This document shows, piece after piece, positions 7,800-16,212 of a stretch of DNA of 64,000 nt; the first letter of the stretch is position 1, and every line of letters starts with the position of its first letter. Made by a program: the position numbers and the translations under genes. The notes beneath the pieces are model-generated. The model was not told the origin of the DNA. It saw only the letters and a program-made list of their open reading frames with translations, and made no database searches. This DNA comes from Nitrospira sp. (GTDB taxonomy: Bacteria; Nitrospirota; Nitrospiria; Nitrospirales; Nitrospiraceae), in assembly GCA_005239465.1 (NCBI GenBank), contig SPAW01000004.1, forward strand, positions 1 through 64,000. The letters are read 5' to 3'.

Positions 7800-8708
7800 A
7801 TGGATTCCTTTGCGGTTCCAACTATGCCAACCCATCGACCGTCGGCACCGCTCTTGATCCCTCGCCCGCTTGTGGCTGGACTGATGCGCCTCTATGACTA
7901 TCCCCATCCGAAACGAAACGGGCGGCTGATTCGCGGGTACGATCGCCCTCACGCTGTGCGAACGGCCCGTATGTGTGCGGCCGTCGCTGCGCGGTTGGGG
8001 CATCCCAACGCGCGCTTGCGATCCTATCAAATTGCCTGTCTTCTGCATGACCTGGGCCGGGCGGGACTTGATCGTGACTTGTTTGGCCGGATTTGGTCCT
8101 GGGCGAAAGAGCATGGCATTCCGACCAGGCCTCGTGAATGGCGAGCCATTCACCTGGACACCGAATATGGCCGGGAGACCGAGGCGTTCCTGTCTTTGTA
8201 CCGCCGCGATCTGGAAGCAGCCGGCATCGAGATGGATCGCTGGGCGGTTGAACAGGTGGAGATGCGCCTGGGTTACGCGCGTCGCCTGGCACGGCGGCTG
8301 CGCGCGGTCCGTCCCGCGATGAAAAAGATGCGGGTCAAGTGGTCTCCCTGGATGCAGCTTGTGATGCTCTACTACTATTATCCTGAGCGATTAGCTGCTG
8401 CGAAGCCCTGGGTTAAGCAGCTGGCTGAAATTCTGCTTGCCTGCGAGCAGTTTGAAGCCTACAGCAATCAGCAGCGGGGGCGTGACTACTATGTACGGAA
8501 GAAAGAAACACTGGCGGAAGCGTTTGCCTATCTCGACAAGCTTGTGCAGGAAGGCATCTTGAGCGCAGAGGTCATGGGGGCGCTTCGCGGGCTCGCCGGT
8601 GAAGGGGCATTCGATGCCATTCTCGAAGAGGCCCGAGGGGGTGCGATGACCAAGCCGGAGCGGCAGTACTTGCGCGGGCTCGTATCGGGAGATCGGCTAT
8701 GCCAGTAA
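7800..8708 (+). CDS. HD-domain phosphohydrolase
   Basis: The frame is open from 7593, but the ATG at 7800 (or 7824) is a more likely start because the earlier part overlaps the divergent exported-protein gene. Histidine at HAVRTARMCAAVAARLGHP and the metal pair in ACLLHDLGRAGLDRD fit an HD domain at about residues 40-110. Metal-dependent phosphohydrolases of this fold act on nucleotides or signalling nucleotides. The C-terminal part (about 170-300) is helical and arginine-rich. It overlaps the YjbQ gene by ten bases, suggesting one transcript. Confidence 0.75.
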   Translation: MDSFAVPTMPTHRPSAPLLIPRPLVAGLMRLYDYPHPKRNGRLIRGYDRPHAVRTARMCAAVAARLGHPNARLRSYQIACLLHDLGRAGLDRDLFGRIWSWAKEHGIPTRPREWRAIHLDTEYGRETEAFLSLYRRDLEAAGIEMDRWAVEQVEMRLGYARRLARRLRAVRPAMKKMRVKWSPWMQLVMLYYYYPERLAAAKPWVKQLAEILLACEQFEAYSNQQRGRDYYVRKKETLAEAFAYLDKLVQEGILSAEVMGALRGLAGEGAFDAILEEARGGAMTKPERQYLRGLVSGDRLCQ

Positions 8709-9121
8709 AGACGGTTCCCTTCCGAGTTGATATGGCAGGGGACACGCAGATCGAAAATATCACAAAAGCTGTGGCCCATGCCGTAGCTGGCGCGGGTTTG
8801 CATGCCGGCACCGTGACGGTATTTGTGAAACACACGACGGCCTCAATCATGATCATTGAAGACGAGCCCGGGATTCGCGCCGACACGAAAGCCTTCTGGG
8901 ATCGCGTGGTGCCCGCCGATCCCCGCTGGCAACACAACACGAGAAATCCCGGCGAAGACAATGGCCACAGCCACCTACGGGGACAACTGCAGGGGCCTTC
9001 GGTGACGATTCCTTTCGCGGATCGCGCCCTGATGCTGGGGACGTGGCAGCAGATTGTCGTGGTCGATTTTGACACGCGGGCCCGCACGCGCGAGCTGGTT
9101 CTCCAAATCATCGGTGAGTAA
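8699..9121 (+). CDS. YjbQ/UPF0047 family protein
   Basis: The 140-residue protein matches the YjbQ family over its full length. Conserved segments include TVTVFVKHTTASIMI, the NEDEPG-like IIEDEPGIRAD, a histidine-rich GEDNGHSHLRGQL and a GTWQQIVVVDFD strand. E. coli YjbQ has weak thiamine-phosphate synthase activity; the physiological role is not settled. It follows the HD gene with overlap. Confidence 0.9.
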   Translation: MPVKTVPFRVDMAGDTQIENITKAVAHAVAGAGLHAGTVTVFVKHTTASIMIIEDEPGIRADTKAFWDRVVPADPRWQHNTRNPGEDNGHSHLRGQLQGPSVTIPFADRALMLGTWQQIVVVDFDTRARTRELVLQIIGE

Positions 9122-9126
9122 TCTCT

Positions 9127-10257
9127 ATGCACTGGCCACGAGTCCTCTTGATCGGAGCCGCAGCGGTGAGTCTTGCCTCAGTTCTCCCTGCCGGTCATGC
9201 TGATGCAACCGAGTGGGGCAAACCGTTGGGCGGTTCGTATGACGGCCTCGAAGGGAAGCCCCGCCCTGTCACGCCTGCGCCGGCTGAATTGGGACCGGAC
9301 GAACGGGGTACTATGGCGGTGTTCGAGCGGGCGACGAAGTCCGTCGTCTTCATCGCCAACACCGCCATCCAGCGCGACATCTTGTCCTTCAATGTCATGG
9401 AAGTGCCGCAGGGGTCCGGCTCGGGCTTTGTGTGGAACAAGCAGGGGCACATCGTCACCAACTTTCACGTCATCTATGGTGCCGATGCGATCAAGGTCAC
9501 GTTGGCCGACCGGAGTGAGCGCCAGGCCAAGCTGGTGGGGGCCGACCCCGACCACGATCTCGCGGTGCTGCAGATTCAGGCTCCTGAAAGCGCGTTGGAG
9601 CCGCTGGCTGTCGGGGCGTCGCATGACTTGCGGGTTGGGCAAAAAGTCTTGGCGATCGGCAATCCATTCGGGTTGGACCACACGCTGACGACCGGTGTCG
9701 TGAGCGCATTGGGACGGACAATCAAATCGATGTCGAATCGGACGATCGAAGGAGTGATCCAAACCGACGCCGCCATCAATCCCGGCAACTCCGGCGGGCC
9801 GTTGCTCGACAGCAGCGGGCGCTTGATCGGCGTCAACACCCAAATCGTTAGTCCCAGCGGCGCGTATGCTGGCATTGGATTCGCCGTGCCGGTGGACACG
9901 GTGAATCGCATCGTCCCGGAGCTGATTAAGCACGGGAAACTCATCCGACCGGGGTTAGGTGTTTCGCTGGTGCCCGATGCAATTGCCAGAAGATGGGGCA
10001 TCAAAGGCCTTATCATAGGGAGAGTCTCGCGCGGAGGCAGTGCCGATCGCGCCGGCCTGAGGGGCGCACGCGAGACTGTGACCGGCCGTGTGGAGCTCGG
10101 AGACATTATCGTAGCAGTTGCCGGTAAACCGGTCACCACGATCGATGAATTAATGGATGTCCTGGAAGACCGCAAGGTAGGTGCGCAGGTAACCCTAGAG
10201 ATTCTCCGCGGCAATCGGCGCGAACTTGTCTCTGTAACCCTGCAAGCCGTGAATTAG
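9127..10257 (+). CDS. HtrA/DegP-type periplasmic serine protease
   Basis: The 376-residue protein has a signal peptide (LLIGAAAVSLASVLPAGHA), a trypsin-like S1C protease domain and one PDZ domain (about 280-372). The triad is visible: His in VTNFHVIYG, Asp in DPDHDLAVLQI and Ser in NPGNSGGPLL. HtrA proteases degrade or refold damaged envelope proteins. A single PDZ resembles DegS or short HtrA forms, but no membrane anchor is evident beyond the signal. It starts five bases after yjbQ. Confidence 0.9.
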   Translation: MHWPRVLLIGAAAVSLASVLPAGHADATEWGKPLGGSYDGLEGKPRPVTPAPAELGPDERGTMAVFERATKSVVFIANTAIQRDILSFNVMEVPQGSGSGFVWNKQGHIVTNFHVIYGADAIKVTLADRSERQAKLVGADPDHDLAVLQIQAPESALEPLAVGASHDLRVGQKVLAIGNPFGLDHTLTTGVVSALGRTIKSMSNRTIEGVIQTDAAINPGNSGGPLLDSSGRLIGVNTQIVSPSGAYAGIGFAVPVDTVNRIVPELIKHGKLIRPGLGVSLVPDAIARRWGIKGLIIGRVSRGGSADRAGLRGARETVTGRVELGDIIVAVAGKPVTTIDELMDVLEDRKVGAQVTLEILRGNRRELVSVTLQAVN

Positions 10258-10403
10258 TCCCAATGTGTTACCTGACCGGAGGTTTAAATCGTGCGAGGAT
10301 CGTTCTTCTAACCCATTGAATCATCAGGAAAAATGTTCTGGTGCTATGCTTCTCTCTGGCTCAGCTATGTCGTTTAACATACAAGGCTGAGAGGAGGATG
10401 ACG

Positions 10404-10862
10404 ATGAAAGCACGCAGATGGATGATGGAATATGGAGTGGCGATGATTCTGGCGGTGCTCTGTGCCGTGATCCTGGGGCATCTGCCGCTCTTCCGCGAGG
10501 CATCAGTGGGGAAGCTTCATGCCTCTGATTTGGTCCAATTCATCGGCTACGGCGGAGCCATGGTCCTGGCCTGGTCCGGTGCACGCCAACTCGCGGCTGA
10601 ACCACCCGACGATTGGAAATGGTTGATGCCCTATCGGGCGCTGATTCTGCCGGTGACGACGCTGGTGATGGTGGGGCTGGCCTACGGTGTGTTGCTGTAT
10701 GCTTGCGAGCCGTTTCTCAGCAAGTCCGGTAAGGAAATCTACAACTGGATGTTCGTGATCGGCATCATCGCTGCCTGTGCCTGGCTCATCATGACGTGGG
10801 TGCAGAAGTGCGCCCCACTCGTCGCTGCCATGGATTCTCGCAAACTGCGCAAAGCGGCCTAG
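10404..10862 (+). CDS. small integral membrane protein of unknown function
   Basis: I choose the ATG at 10404 because GAGGAGG (10391-10397) is correctly spaced from it; the ATG at 10398 touches the Shine-Dalgarno and the frame start at 10341 has none. The roughly 152-residue protein has about four membrane segments (MILAVLCAVILGHL; VQFIGYGGAMVLAW; ILPVTTLVMVGLAYGVLLYA; FVIGIIAACAWLIM). No family recognised. Confidence 0.65.
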   Translation: MKARRWMMEYGVAMILAVLCAVILGHLPLFREASVGKLHASDLVQFIGYGGAMVLAWSGARQLAAEPPDDWKWLMPYRALILPVTTLVMVGLAYGVLLYACEPFLSKSGKEIYNWMFVIGIIAACAWLIMTWVQKCAPLVAAMDSRKLRKAA

Positions 10863-10873
10863 CCTTCAAGTTC

Positions 10874-10903
10874 ACCGGCTGCGTCGAGCCTGGCGCAGCC
10901 GGT
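10874..10903. terminator. hairpin between convergent genes
   Basis: A perfect 10-bp stem (ACCGGCTGCG / CGCAGCCGGT) with a 10-base loop lies between two genes that end facing each other. There is no long U tract on either side, so termination may be weak or factor-assisted. Confidence 0.5.
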
Positions 10904-10908
10904 ACTCC

Positions 10909-11895
10909 TCACGCTCGTTCTTGCAAGAAGTCCACGATCCGATTCTCTGCCCAGTAGGAATCTTCTCCCCTGTGACCCCAGTGAAAGAAGCCGCAATGGC
11001 CTCCGTGGCGTGGCGCGACCATCCGAATCTTAGGGTGTCGCTGAATCAGCGGCACCGTGAACATAGAGTAGGGAATGAAAGGATCGTCTTGCGCGGTGAT
11101 AATGAGGGTGGGAACTGCGATGGAATGAAGTACATGGCGCGCGCCGGCGCGATCGTAATAGTCGGCGCCGTTCCGATAGCCGCCGTCCGGTGCCGTGTAG
11201 CGATCGTCGAATTCGCTAATCCAGGCGATGCGATCGAGTTCTGCGAGATCCCACTTGCCAGGCAAGAGCGCGGCTTTTCGGCGCAGTCGGGCCTTCAGTC
11301 TCACGAGAAAATGTCTGTGATAGATCCAGTTGCGCGGCTGCTCCAGGGCCCTGGCGCATTGCGTGGGGTCGATATTCGGACAGACAGCAACGACGCCTGA
11401 GAGCGCCGGCTCTGACCTGTACAGCTCGCCGGCAGCCTTCAAGACGAGATTCCCGCCCATCGAATAGCCGATCAGCCAGATCCGATCGAGTCCGTCCCGA
11501 TGAGCGAGTTCGGCCAGGATGGCGCGGTAGTCCCCGCTCAAACCGCTGTTATAGAGGGTCGGGCTAAGATGCTCGGTTCCTCCACAGGTTCGCTGGTTCA
11601 TGCGAATGACATTGAAGCCTGTGCGAAAGGCTTTCGCTGCGATCCCGCGCATATAAGGAGACTCGCTGCAGCCTTCAAGACCGTGGACCACTATCGCCGT
11701 GGGAGACGACGTCCGATCGTCTTGCCAATGACAGAAGCCGCGCAACTGCGTATCCGGCCCGACGGTGAAGAAGCGGGACTCTTGCGGGAGTCCTGCCAAT
11801 GAGGTGTCCCGCGGCCAGAATCGAGGCACCAGAGTCATCAGATGGGTATTTCGGAGAAACAGTGGCGGCTGAAAAGACGATGCAGTCTCAATCAT
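10909..11895 (-). CDS. YheT-type alpha/beta hydrolase
   Basis: I start at the ATG at 11895 because YheT homologues begin close to PPLFLRNTHLMTLVPRFW; the longer frame from 11973 adds 26 atypical residues. Family marks are the oxyanion strand VVHGLEGCSESPYMRGIA, the motif FNVIRMNQRTCGGTEHLSPT and the nucleophile elbow IGYSMGGN. An acid and a histidine follow near the end (TAQDDPFIP; RHGGHCGFFHW). These are carboxylesterase-like enzymes with unknown natural substrates. Confidence 0.85.
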   Translation of the reverse strand: MIETASSFQPPLFLRNTHLMTLVPRFWPRDTSLAGLPQESRFFTVGPDTQLRGFCHWQDDRTSSPTAIVVHGLEGCSESPYMRGIAAKAFRTGFNVIRMNQRTCGGTEHLSPTLYNSGLSGDYRAILAELAHRDGLDRIWLIGYSMGGNLVLKAAGELYRSEPALSGVVAVCPNIDPTQCARALEQPRNWIYHRHFLVRLKARLRRKAALLPGKWDLAELDRIAWISEFDDRYTAPDGGYRNGADYYDRAGARHVLHSIAVPTLIITAQDDPFIPYSMFTVPLIQRHPKIRMVAPRHGGHCGFFHWGHRGEDSYWAENRIVDFLQERA

Positions 11896-12126
11896 TGTAC
11901 GATCATAACGCAAAACAAGGTTCAGTGCGTACCACAAATGTGTAGACATACCGGATGTCTCTTTCAATTCCACTGGGCCTCAAGGCCTTGACGAGAACCA
12001 CCGATAACGATTCTTGGAAGATTCTCACATGGAGGAATCATGCTGACGGCAATCGGCGGTGCGATACGGCGCGTGCAGCTAGGCAAACACACTCCTCCCA
12101 GGCTGCATAACGGAACAGGCTCAACC

Positions 12127-12168
12127 AAAAAAAGTGAGGGCTGTCGGACATCATAGCCAACAGCCCTC
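12127..12168 (-). terminator. intrinsic terminator of tRNA-Asn
   Basis: On the minus strand the stem GAGGGCTGT / ACAGCCCTC (12136-12144 and 12160-12168) is followed by a run of T (12127-12133), directly after the tRNA CCA end. Confidence 0.8.
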
Positions 12169-12176
12169 TGTGTTGG

Positions 12177-12531
12177 TGGCTCCCCGGGCAGGACTCGAAC
12201 CTGCGACCAGCCGGTTACAAGGACCCCCAATCTTTCGAATGGGCTTGGACTATCTCTTCACCCGCCTGCAGAACATGCAGGGGAGGGTGTCGGGCGCTTC
12301 CGAGGCATTATTGGATGGGTTCCGCAGCCTCTAGTCTCTGCACGGTCCTGCCTACACGTTGACCCTTCGGCAGGCTTCGCTCAGGATTACCATTCCGATT
12401 CGTTGTGGAACCGGGGCAGGCTTCCCTGAATTCACCCGAAGTTTCAACCACGGTTTCCCGTGGAGGCTGCAGTGAGGAGTAAACTTCTCCTTTCCTACAG
12501 CCGGCTGCTCTACCAACTGAGCTACCGGGGA
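12177..12531 (-). tRNA. tRNA-Asn(GUU), interrupted by a group I intron
   Basis: Exon 1 (12497-12531) has the acceptor TCCCCGG, D arm and 5' anticodon arm ending GCCGG-CTGT. Exon 2 (12177-12217) starts TAACCGGC and continues through the variable loop, GGTTCGAGTCC T arm, acceptor CCGGGGAG and encoded CCA. Joined they make a normal 76-base tRNA with loop CTGTTAA, hence anticodon GTT (Asn). The acceptor stem pairs fully across the two exons. The break lies between anticodon bases 35 and 36 and is filled by a 279-base group I intron. Without splicing this tRNA cannot be made. Confidence 0.9.
12218..12496 (-). ncRNA. group I intron (tRNA type, probably IC3) in the anticodon loop
   Basis: The intron begins after a U (exon 1 ends CTGT) and ends in G, as group I introns do. 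An internal guide GCAGCC (12465-12470) pairs with the 5' exon end GGCTGT, giving P1 with the required G-U at the splice site. P2 is CCACGG-GAAA-CCGTGG. The conserved core is recognisable: P-like GAATTCAGGGAAGCC (12419-12433), Q-like AATCCTGAGCGAAGCC (12373-12388), R GTGCAGAGACTAGA (12330-12343) and S GAAGAGATAGTCC (12247-12259). No homing endonuclease frame fits inside, so it is a minimal ribozyme. Mobility would need outside help or reverse splicing. Confidence 0.9.
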
Positions 12532-12555
12532 ATCTGGTTTAGCCGAAACGGGAGA

Positions 12556-12564
12556 ATTCTAGCA
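12556..12564 (-). promoter_or_regulatory. extended -10 promoter of tRNA-Asn
   Basis: The minus strand reads TGCTAGAAT about 25 bases before the tRNA 5' end, an extended -10 with no strong -35. Confidence 0.5.
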
Positions 12565-12630
12565 CAAACCGGACGGCAGGGAGCGAGCTTTTTTCAGAGG
12601 ATAGACACGGGGGGAGAGGCGTTTGATATC

Positions 12631-12900
12631 CTAGACGTCGAAATCCTCTGTCTCATCCTCATCAGAAGAGGCGTCCGTGTTGCCTTCAGCCACGGCTGCG
12701 TAGTGCTTGGCCCAGGTGAGATACAGATTGCCGCTGTCGCGCATCGTATCCGCTGCCTTCACGAGTTTCTCGACCAGTTCTGGATCTTTCCCCGTGGCCT
12801 TGATCATGGCGGCCCGCCGTTCGATGGCTTTGGGATATTGATTGATCAAACCTGCGATTCCGCTGAGGAGTTCATTGATCACGTTGTCTTCGTTTTCCAT
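12631..12900 (-). CDS. small acidic helical protein of unknown function
   Basis: The 89-residue protein starts MENEDNVINELLSGIAG, is predicted helical through residue 70 (LVEKLVKAADTMRDSGNLYL) and ends in an acidic tail (SSDEDETEDFDV). GAGGTGATCG precedes the ATG closely. It lies downstream of the ferredoxin-oxidoreductase genes, but the terminator at 12921-12955 separates them by only 20 bases. It therefore depends on read-through or a promoter inside porD. No family recognised. Confidence 0.6.
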   Translation of the reverse strand: MENEDNVINELLSGIAGLINQYPKAIERRAAMIKATGKDPELVEKLVKAADTMRDSGNLYLTWAKHYAAVAEGNTDASSDEDETEDFDV

Positions 12901-12920
12901 CGATCACCTCTTATTCCAAC

Positions 12921-12955
12921 AAAAAACCCCATAGCGCGCACGCCATGGGGTTTTT
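12921..12955 (-). terminator. bidirectional terminator after the oxidoreductase operon
   Basis: AAAAACCCCAT and ATGGGGTTTTT form an 11-bp stem around a 12-base loop, with A and T runs on the two sides so that either strand yields a U tract. Confidence 0.85.
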
Positions 12956-12975
12956 GAGTTTCAGCCCGCGACCGC

Positions 12976-13254
12976 TTATCCCTGGTAGGCTTGCCCCAAG
13001 GCTGCGGACTCGCCCTTGTGAGTCATTAACTGCCCCGTGGCGCTGACGGCTTGCATGATGATCGCTTCGTGCTTGGCCGCGTTGCAGACGACCACGCAGA
13101 GTTCGCAACCCTTGCAACGATCGATATGGACCTCGGCCACCATCTTGGCCGAATTAAGGTCGAGGCAGTTTGCTTCCGGACAGTACATGATGCACAGTCG
13201 GCACCCCTTCTTGGCCACGCATTTCTCGTCGATGACTTGCGCTACGTTATACAT
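12976..13254 (-). CDS. porD: 2-oxoacid:ferredoxin oxidoreductase, ferredoxin (delta) subunit
   Basis: The 92-residue protein has two iron-sulfur motifs, CVAKKGCRLCIMYCPEANC (about 12-30) and CKGCELCVVVCNAAKH (about 47-62), consistent with two 4Fe-4S clusters. In this enzyme class the delta subunit passes electrons between the TPP-bearing core and ferredoxin. It is the last gene of the operon before the terminator. The N-terminal cluster motif has an insertion (CVAKKGC), unlike the plain CxxC spacing of ordinary ferredoxins. Confidence 0.8.
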   Translation of the reverse strand: MYNVAQVIDEKCVAKKGCRLCIMYCPEANCLDLNSAKMVAEVHIDRCKGCELCVVVCNAAKHEAIIMQAVSATGQLMTHKGESAALGQAYQG

Positions 13255-13275
13255 ACGACGTCGTTCCTTTTGCGC

Positions 13276-13983
13276 TTAAGCGGCGACGGCCGGATTGCCG
13301 ACTCGCAGCTCATACTTATTCTTCTCGGCCCACTCACTGGCGATGTCATAGGCCGCTTTGACTGTTGCAAGGTTCTTGGCCAACAGCATTTCTTTCTTGG
13401 CGAATTTCTTCTTGATGGCTTCGTCCAAGGAGGCGGTCCCGCCTGAGGCGACGAATTTCTTTCCGAACCGTTCCTGTAAGGCGCCGTCCAGGGATTCCAT
13501 TGAGACACACTTGGTGATGCCCGCGACCGATCCGATCATCGACATATTCGTCGATAACTCGGTGCCGGCCACCTCGATCGCGAGCTCGGTTCCCGCTATG
13601 TAAAATACCTTAACATTCAGGTCCTTGAGACGTTCAATGTCGTCTGCTGACAGAAGCTCCTGGTCGGAGTTGATGATGACGAGGCCACCTTCCTTTATGC
13701 CGGAATAGAAGGGCATCGTGTAGCTCTTGCCCATCGTAATGACCTGGGGGTGAAACACTTGGATGACGTCCGGAAAGACCAACTCGCCTCGGTCGTAGAT
13801 GCGCTCGATGCCGATGCGGCAGTAGCTCTCGGCCGGCGCCATACGCTTCTCGGCTCCGAAGAACGGATTGGAAATGGAAAACTTGCCGTCTCGGTTGGCA
13901 GCCATAGCCAAGACGTGCGCCGCGGTGACGGCGCCTTGCCCGCCTAAGCCTGACATCCGGACATTGAGTCGTTTCTTAATCAT
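13276..13983 (-). CDS. porG: 2-oxoacid:ferredoxin oxidoreductase, gamma subunit
   Basis: The 235-residue protein begins with the gamma-subunit signature RMSGLGGQGAVTAAHVLA and continues with FFGAEKRMAPAESYCRIG, typical of the domain that binds the CoA end of the reaction. The last 60 residues are a helical extension (KKKFAKKEMLLAKNLATV). The operon order on this strand is epsilon-alpha-beta-gamma-delta. Confidence 0.85.
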   Translation of the reverse strand: MIKKRLNVRMSGLGGQGAVTAAHVLAMAANRDGKFSISNPFFGAEKRMAPAESYCRIGIERIYDRGELVFPDVIQVFHPQVITMGKSYTMPFYSGIKEGGLVIINSDQELLSADDIERLKDLNVKVFYIAGTELAIEVAGTELSTNMSMIGSVAGITKCVSMESLDGALQERFGKKFVASGGTASLDEAIKKKFAKKEMLLAKNLATVKAAYDIASEWAEKNKYELRVGNPAVAA

Positions 13984-14001
13984 GAGAGGCCTCCGGTTTC
14001 G

Positions 14002-14904
14002 TTAGGCCTGTCCGGCCAATTGCTTCGCCGCAGCTTTCCGTTCTTTGTCCTTGGCAGCCATCTCGGCCAAGAGCTGCTTGGCAGGCTCGCTCATATATTC
14101 TTTGTACGCGAACCGCTCGGTCGGCTTCTCCGAGTCACGCATTTCCTGCAACCCTTCCATACTGTTCTTCCCGATTTCGAGAATGCAAGGGGTGTAGAGC
14201 TGGAGATAGGTAGGGCCGATTTCGCGCGCGACGAGGACCGCGTTGCGAATGACTTTCTCGATCACCGACGGCTTGCTCACGGTGCACTGCACGACATAGT
14301 GACAACCGGACTCACGCGCGATTTCAGGCAACCGGACCTTGTCGAAGAGTTTACCGACCGGAGCCATCTTTGCGACGAACCCCTTCTGCATAAGTCCGCT
14401 CTCCTGACCGCCGGTGTTGGCGTAGAGTTCGTTGTCGAAACAGATGGTCGTGAATTTCTCCTGGCGGAACCAGGCTTGGAGGGTCATGTCGAGACCGATG
14501 TCGACGGTGGCGCCGTCTCCGGCTAGTACCACCACATCTTTTGTCCTGTTGGGGAAGCGGACGCTGAGGGCGCGCTTCAATCCTGACGCGATGGCGTTTT
14601 GGTTGCCGAACAGGGAGTGAATGTTATGCACGGCCACCATCGGGAATACCAAGCTCGTGCAGCCGGTGGATCCGACCATGACGGTATCCTCCGGGTTCGG
14701 GAGCGAGGCCAGGATATAGCGGAATGCCATGGACTCCGGGCAGCCTGCGCAGAGCGAGTGTTGTTCGATGAGCTCCTTGGAATTACCGATGTCCTTCCAG
14801 CCACGATCTTCCTTGCCGTAGGTCGCACTCCTGACGAGGTCCTGATAGTCCGACGGCATGATGTCGTAGAGGTCTTCAGAAATCTTGATTTTCTCTTTGC
14901 TCAT
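14002..14904 (-). CDS. porB: 2-oxoacid:ferredoxin oxidoreductase, beta (TPP) subunit
   Basis: The 300-residue protein carries the thiamine-diphosphate site: AGDGATVDIGLDMTLQAW followed by DNELYANTGGQESG. A cysteine pair in SLCAGCPESMAF would help ligand the proximal cluster. It catalyses, with the alpha subunit, reversible oxidative decarboxylation of a 2-oxoacid. In autotrophic Nitrospira this direction is reductive carboxylation in the rTCA cycle. Pyruvate versus 2-oxoglutarate specificity cannot be settled from motifs. Confidence 0.85.
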   Translation of the reverse strand: MSKEKIKISEDLYDIMPSDYQDLVRSATYGKEDRGWKDIGNSKELIEQHSLCAGCPESMAFRYILASLPNPEDTVMVGSTGCTSLVFPMVAVHNIHSLFGNQNAIASGLKRALSVRFPNRTKDVVVLAGDGATVDIGLDMTLQAWFRQEKFTTICFDNELYANTGGQESGLMQKGFVAKMAPVGKLFDKVRLPEIARESGCHYVVQCTVSKPSVIEKVIRNAVLVAREIGPTYLQLYTPCILEIGKNSMEGLQEMRDSEKPTERFAYKEYMSEPAKQLLAEMAAKDKERKAAAKQLAGQA

Positions 14905-14959
14905 GTATTCCTCCTCAGATTCGCGAGTACCTCGCGAACTGGTTCTGGATGTTTACTGC

Positions 14960-16171
14960 TCAGCTTCCACGACCTGCCAGGGAGAAGGCCTTCATCCCGA
15001 GGGCCGTCTTGATTTCCTGCACGATGATCTCCGGCGGCATCGTCATGCCTCCGCAGACATGCGGGCCGGCATGTACCCGCTGATGATTGGGAATTGTTGC
15101 CTTAATCTCTTTTGCCAGCCAGCCGGTCACGTTAAACTCCGGCACGAAGATGTGCTTCGCGTTCTTGGTGGCTTCCCGGATTTCTTCCTCCGGCCACGGT
15201 CGGAGCGTTTTCACTTTCACGAGTCCGCAGCGAATGCCTTCGTCTTCCAAGAGGCGGATCGCTTCGCGTCCCTGCGACACGGCCGTGCCGGACGCCACGA
15301 TCAAGATATCCGCGTCGGCGTTCTCGGCATCGATCAAGCCGTTCAGCCACTTGATCGAGTGCTTGCGGGAACGTTCAATGGCTGCCCAAATTTCTTGCTG
15401 CCAGCTGGCATGTGTAGCGTAGCTGATGTAGTTGCTCTTCATAACGAACGGATCACGCATCATTCGGACCGGCGGACATTCCATGTCCATGCAGGGAACC
15501 GGTGAACGATAAGGATCGTAGGGCGGCAGGCACATATCGGCCGGCGTCAGGTTCACGACGTCCTTGGTGTGCGTCACGAAGAACCCGTCGCAGCAGAGCG
15601 CGAGCGGGAGATGCACATCCGGCTCTTCCGAGACCATGTAGCCTTTGAGAATCCAATCGAAGAAGTCTTGCGCGGTTTCCGCATGCCAGACCAGCATGCC
15701 GGTATTCAGTAGATAGGCGATTTCGAGTGTGTCCGGCTGGATCGAGAGCGGCGAGTTAATGCCTCGACACGTGACGATCATCTGGATCGGCAAACGCGCA
15801 CCGGCCCACATGGGAAAGTTTTCCATGGCGCGCATCGTGCCAGGCCCAGCTGTCGTGGTGAACACGCGGGCTCCCCCAAACGCGGCACCTGCGCATTGCG
15901 ACATGACCGCGAATTCGCTCTCTCCCCGGAAGTAGTCACCGATATAGCCCTCGGCAAACAGCTCTCCGATGAGTGCGGCGGCTTCGCTCTGAGGTGTGAT
16001 CGGATAGGCGATCATGACGTCGCAGCTGGCTCGCCGGACCGCTTCCTTGATGACTTCGCTGCCCGTGAAGAACGAAGGCGTGCGTGGAGCCTCGTTCATC
16101 ATTTTCCAGGTGTCTGTATAGGTCTGGCCCTTCTTATTTTTTGTACCGATGACTGAGTGTGTATCCGCCAT
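14960..16171 (-). CDS. porA: 2-oxoacid:ferredoxin oxidoreductase, alpha subunit
   Basis: The 403-residue protein contains the alpha-subunit signature MIAYPITPQSEAAALIGELF, the FRGESEFAVMSQCAGAAFGG segment and a C-terminal transketolase-like domain (GLVKVKTLRPWPEEEI). A GGAGG-like sequence (cctcc on the plus strand) lies about 14 bases before the ATG. It is the largest subunit of the five-gene operon. Confidence 0.85.
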   Translation of the reverse strand: MADTHSVIGTKNKKGQTYTDTWKMMNEAPRTPSFFTGSEVIKEAVRRASCDVMIAYPITPQSEAAALIGELFAEGYIGDYFRGESEFAVMSQCAGAAFGGARVFTTTAGPGTMRAMENFPMWAGARLPIQMIVTCRGINSPLSIQPDTLEIAYLLNTGMLVWHAETAQDFFDWILKGYMVSEEPDVHLPLALCCDGFFVTHTKDVVNLTPADMCLPPYDPYRSPVPCMDMECPPVRMMRDPFVMKSNYISYATHASWQQEIWAAIERSRKHSIKWLNGLIDAENADADILIVASGTAVSQGREAIRLLEDEGIRCGLVKVKTLRPWPEEEIREATKNAKHIFVPEFNVTGWLAKEIKATIPNHQRVHAGPHVCGGMTMPPEIIVQEIKTALGMKAFSLAGRGS

Positions 16172-16212
16172 GGACCCAGCCTCCTTTCACTGCATACGGT
16201 GCTTCAAACGAC

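Noticed and set aside
12218-12496. Reading the split tRNA as tRNA-Tyr(GTA)
   Set aside because: Joining at a different base would give CTGTAAC, but group I rules (U before, G at the end of the intron) and a proper 7-base loop give CTGTTAA, hence Asn.
12460-12957. 165-codon plus-strand open frame over the tRNA and the small acidic gene
   Set aside because: It crosses the tRNA exon and the terminator and is antisense to the 89-residue protein, so it is not a gene.
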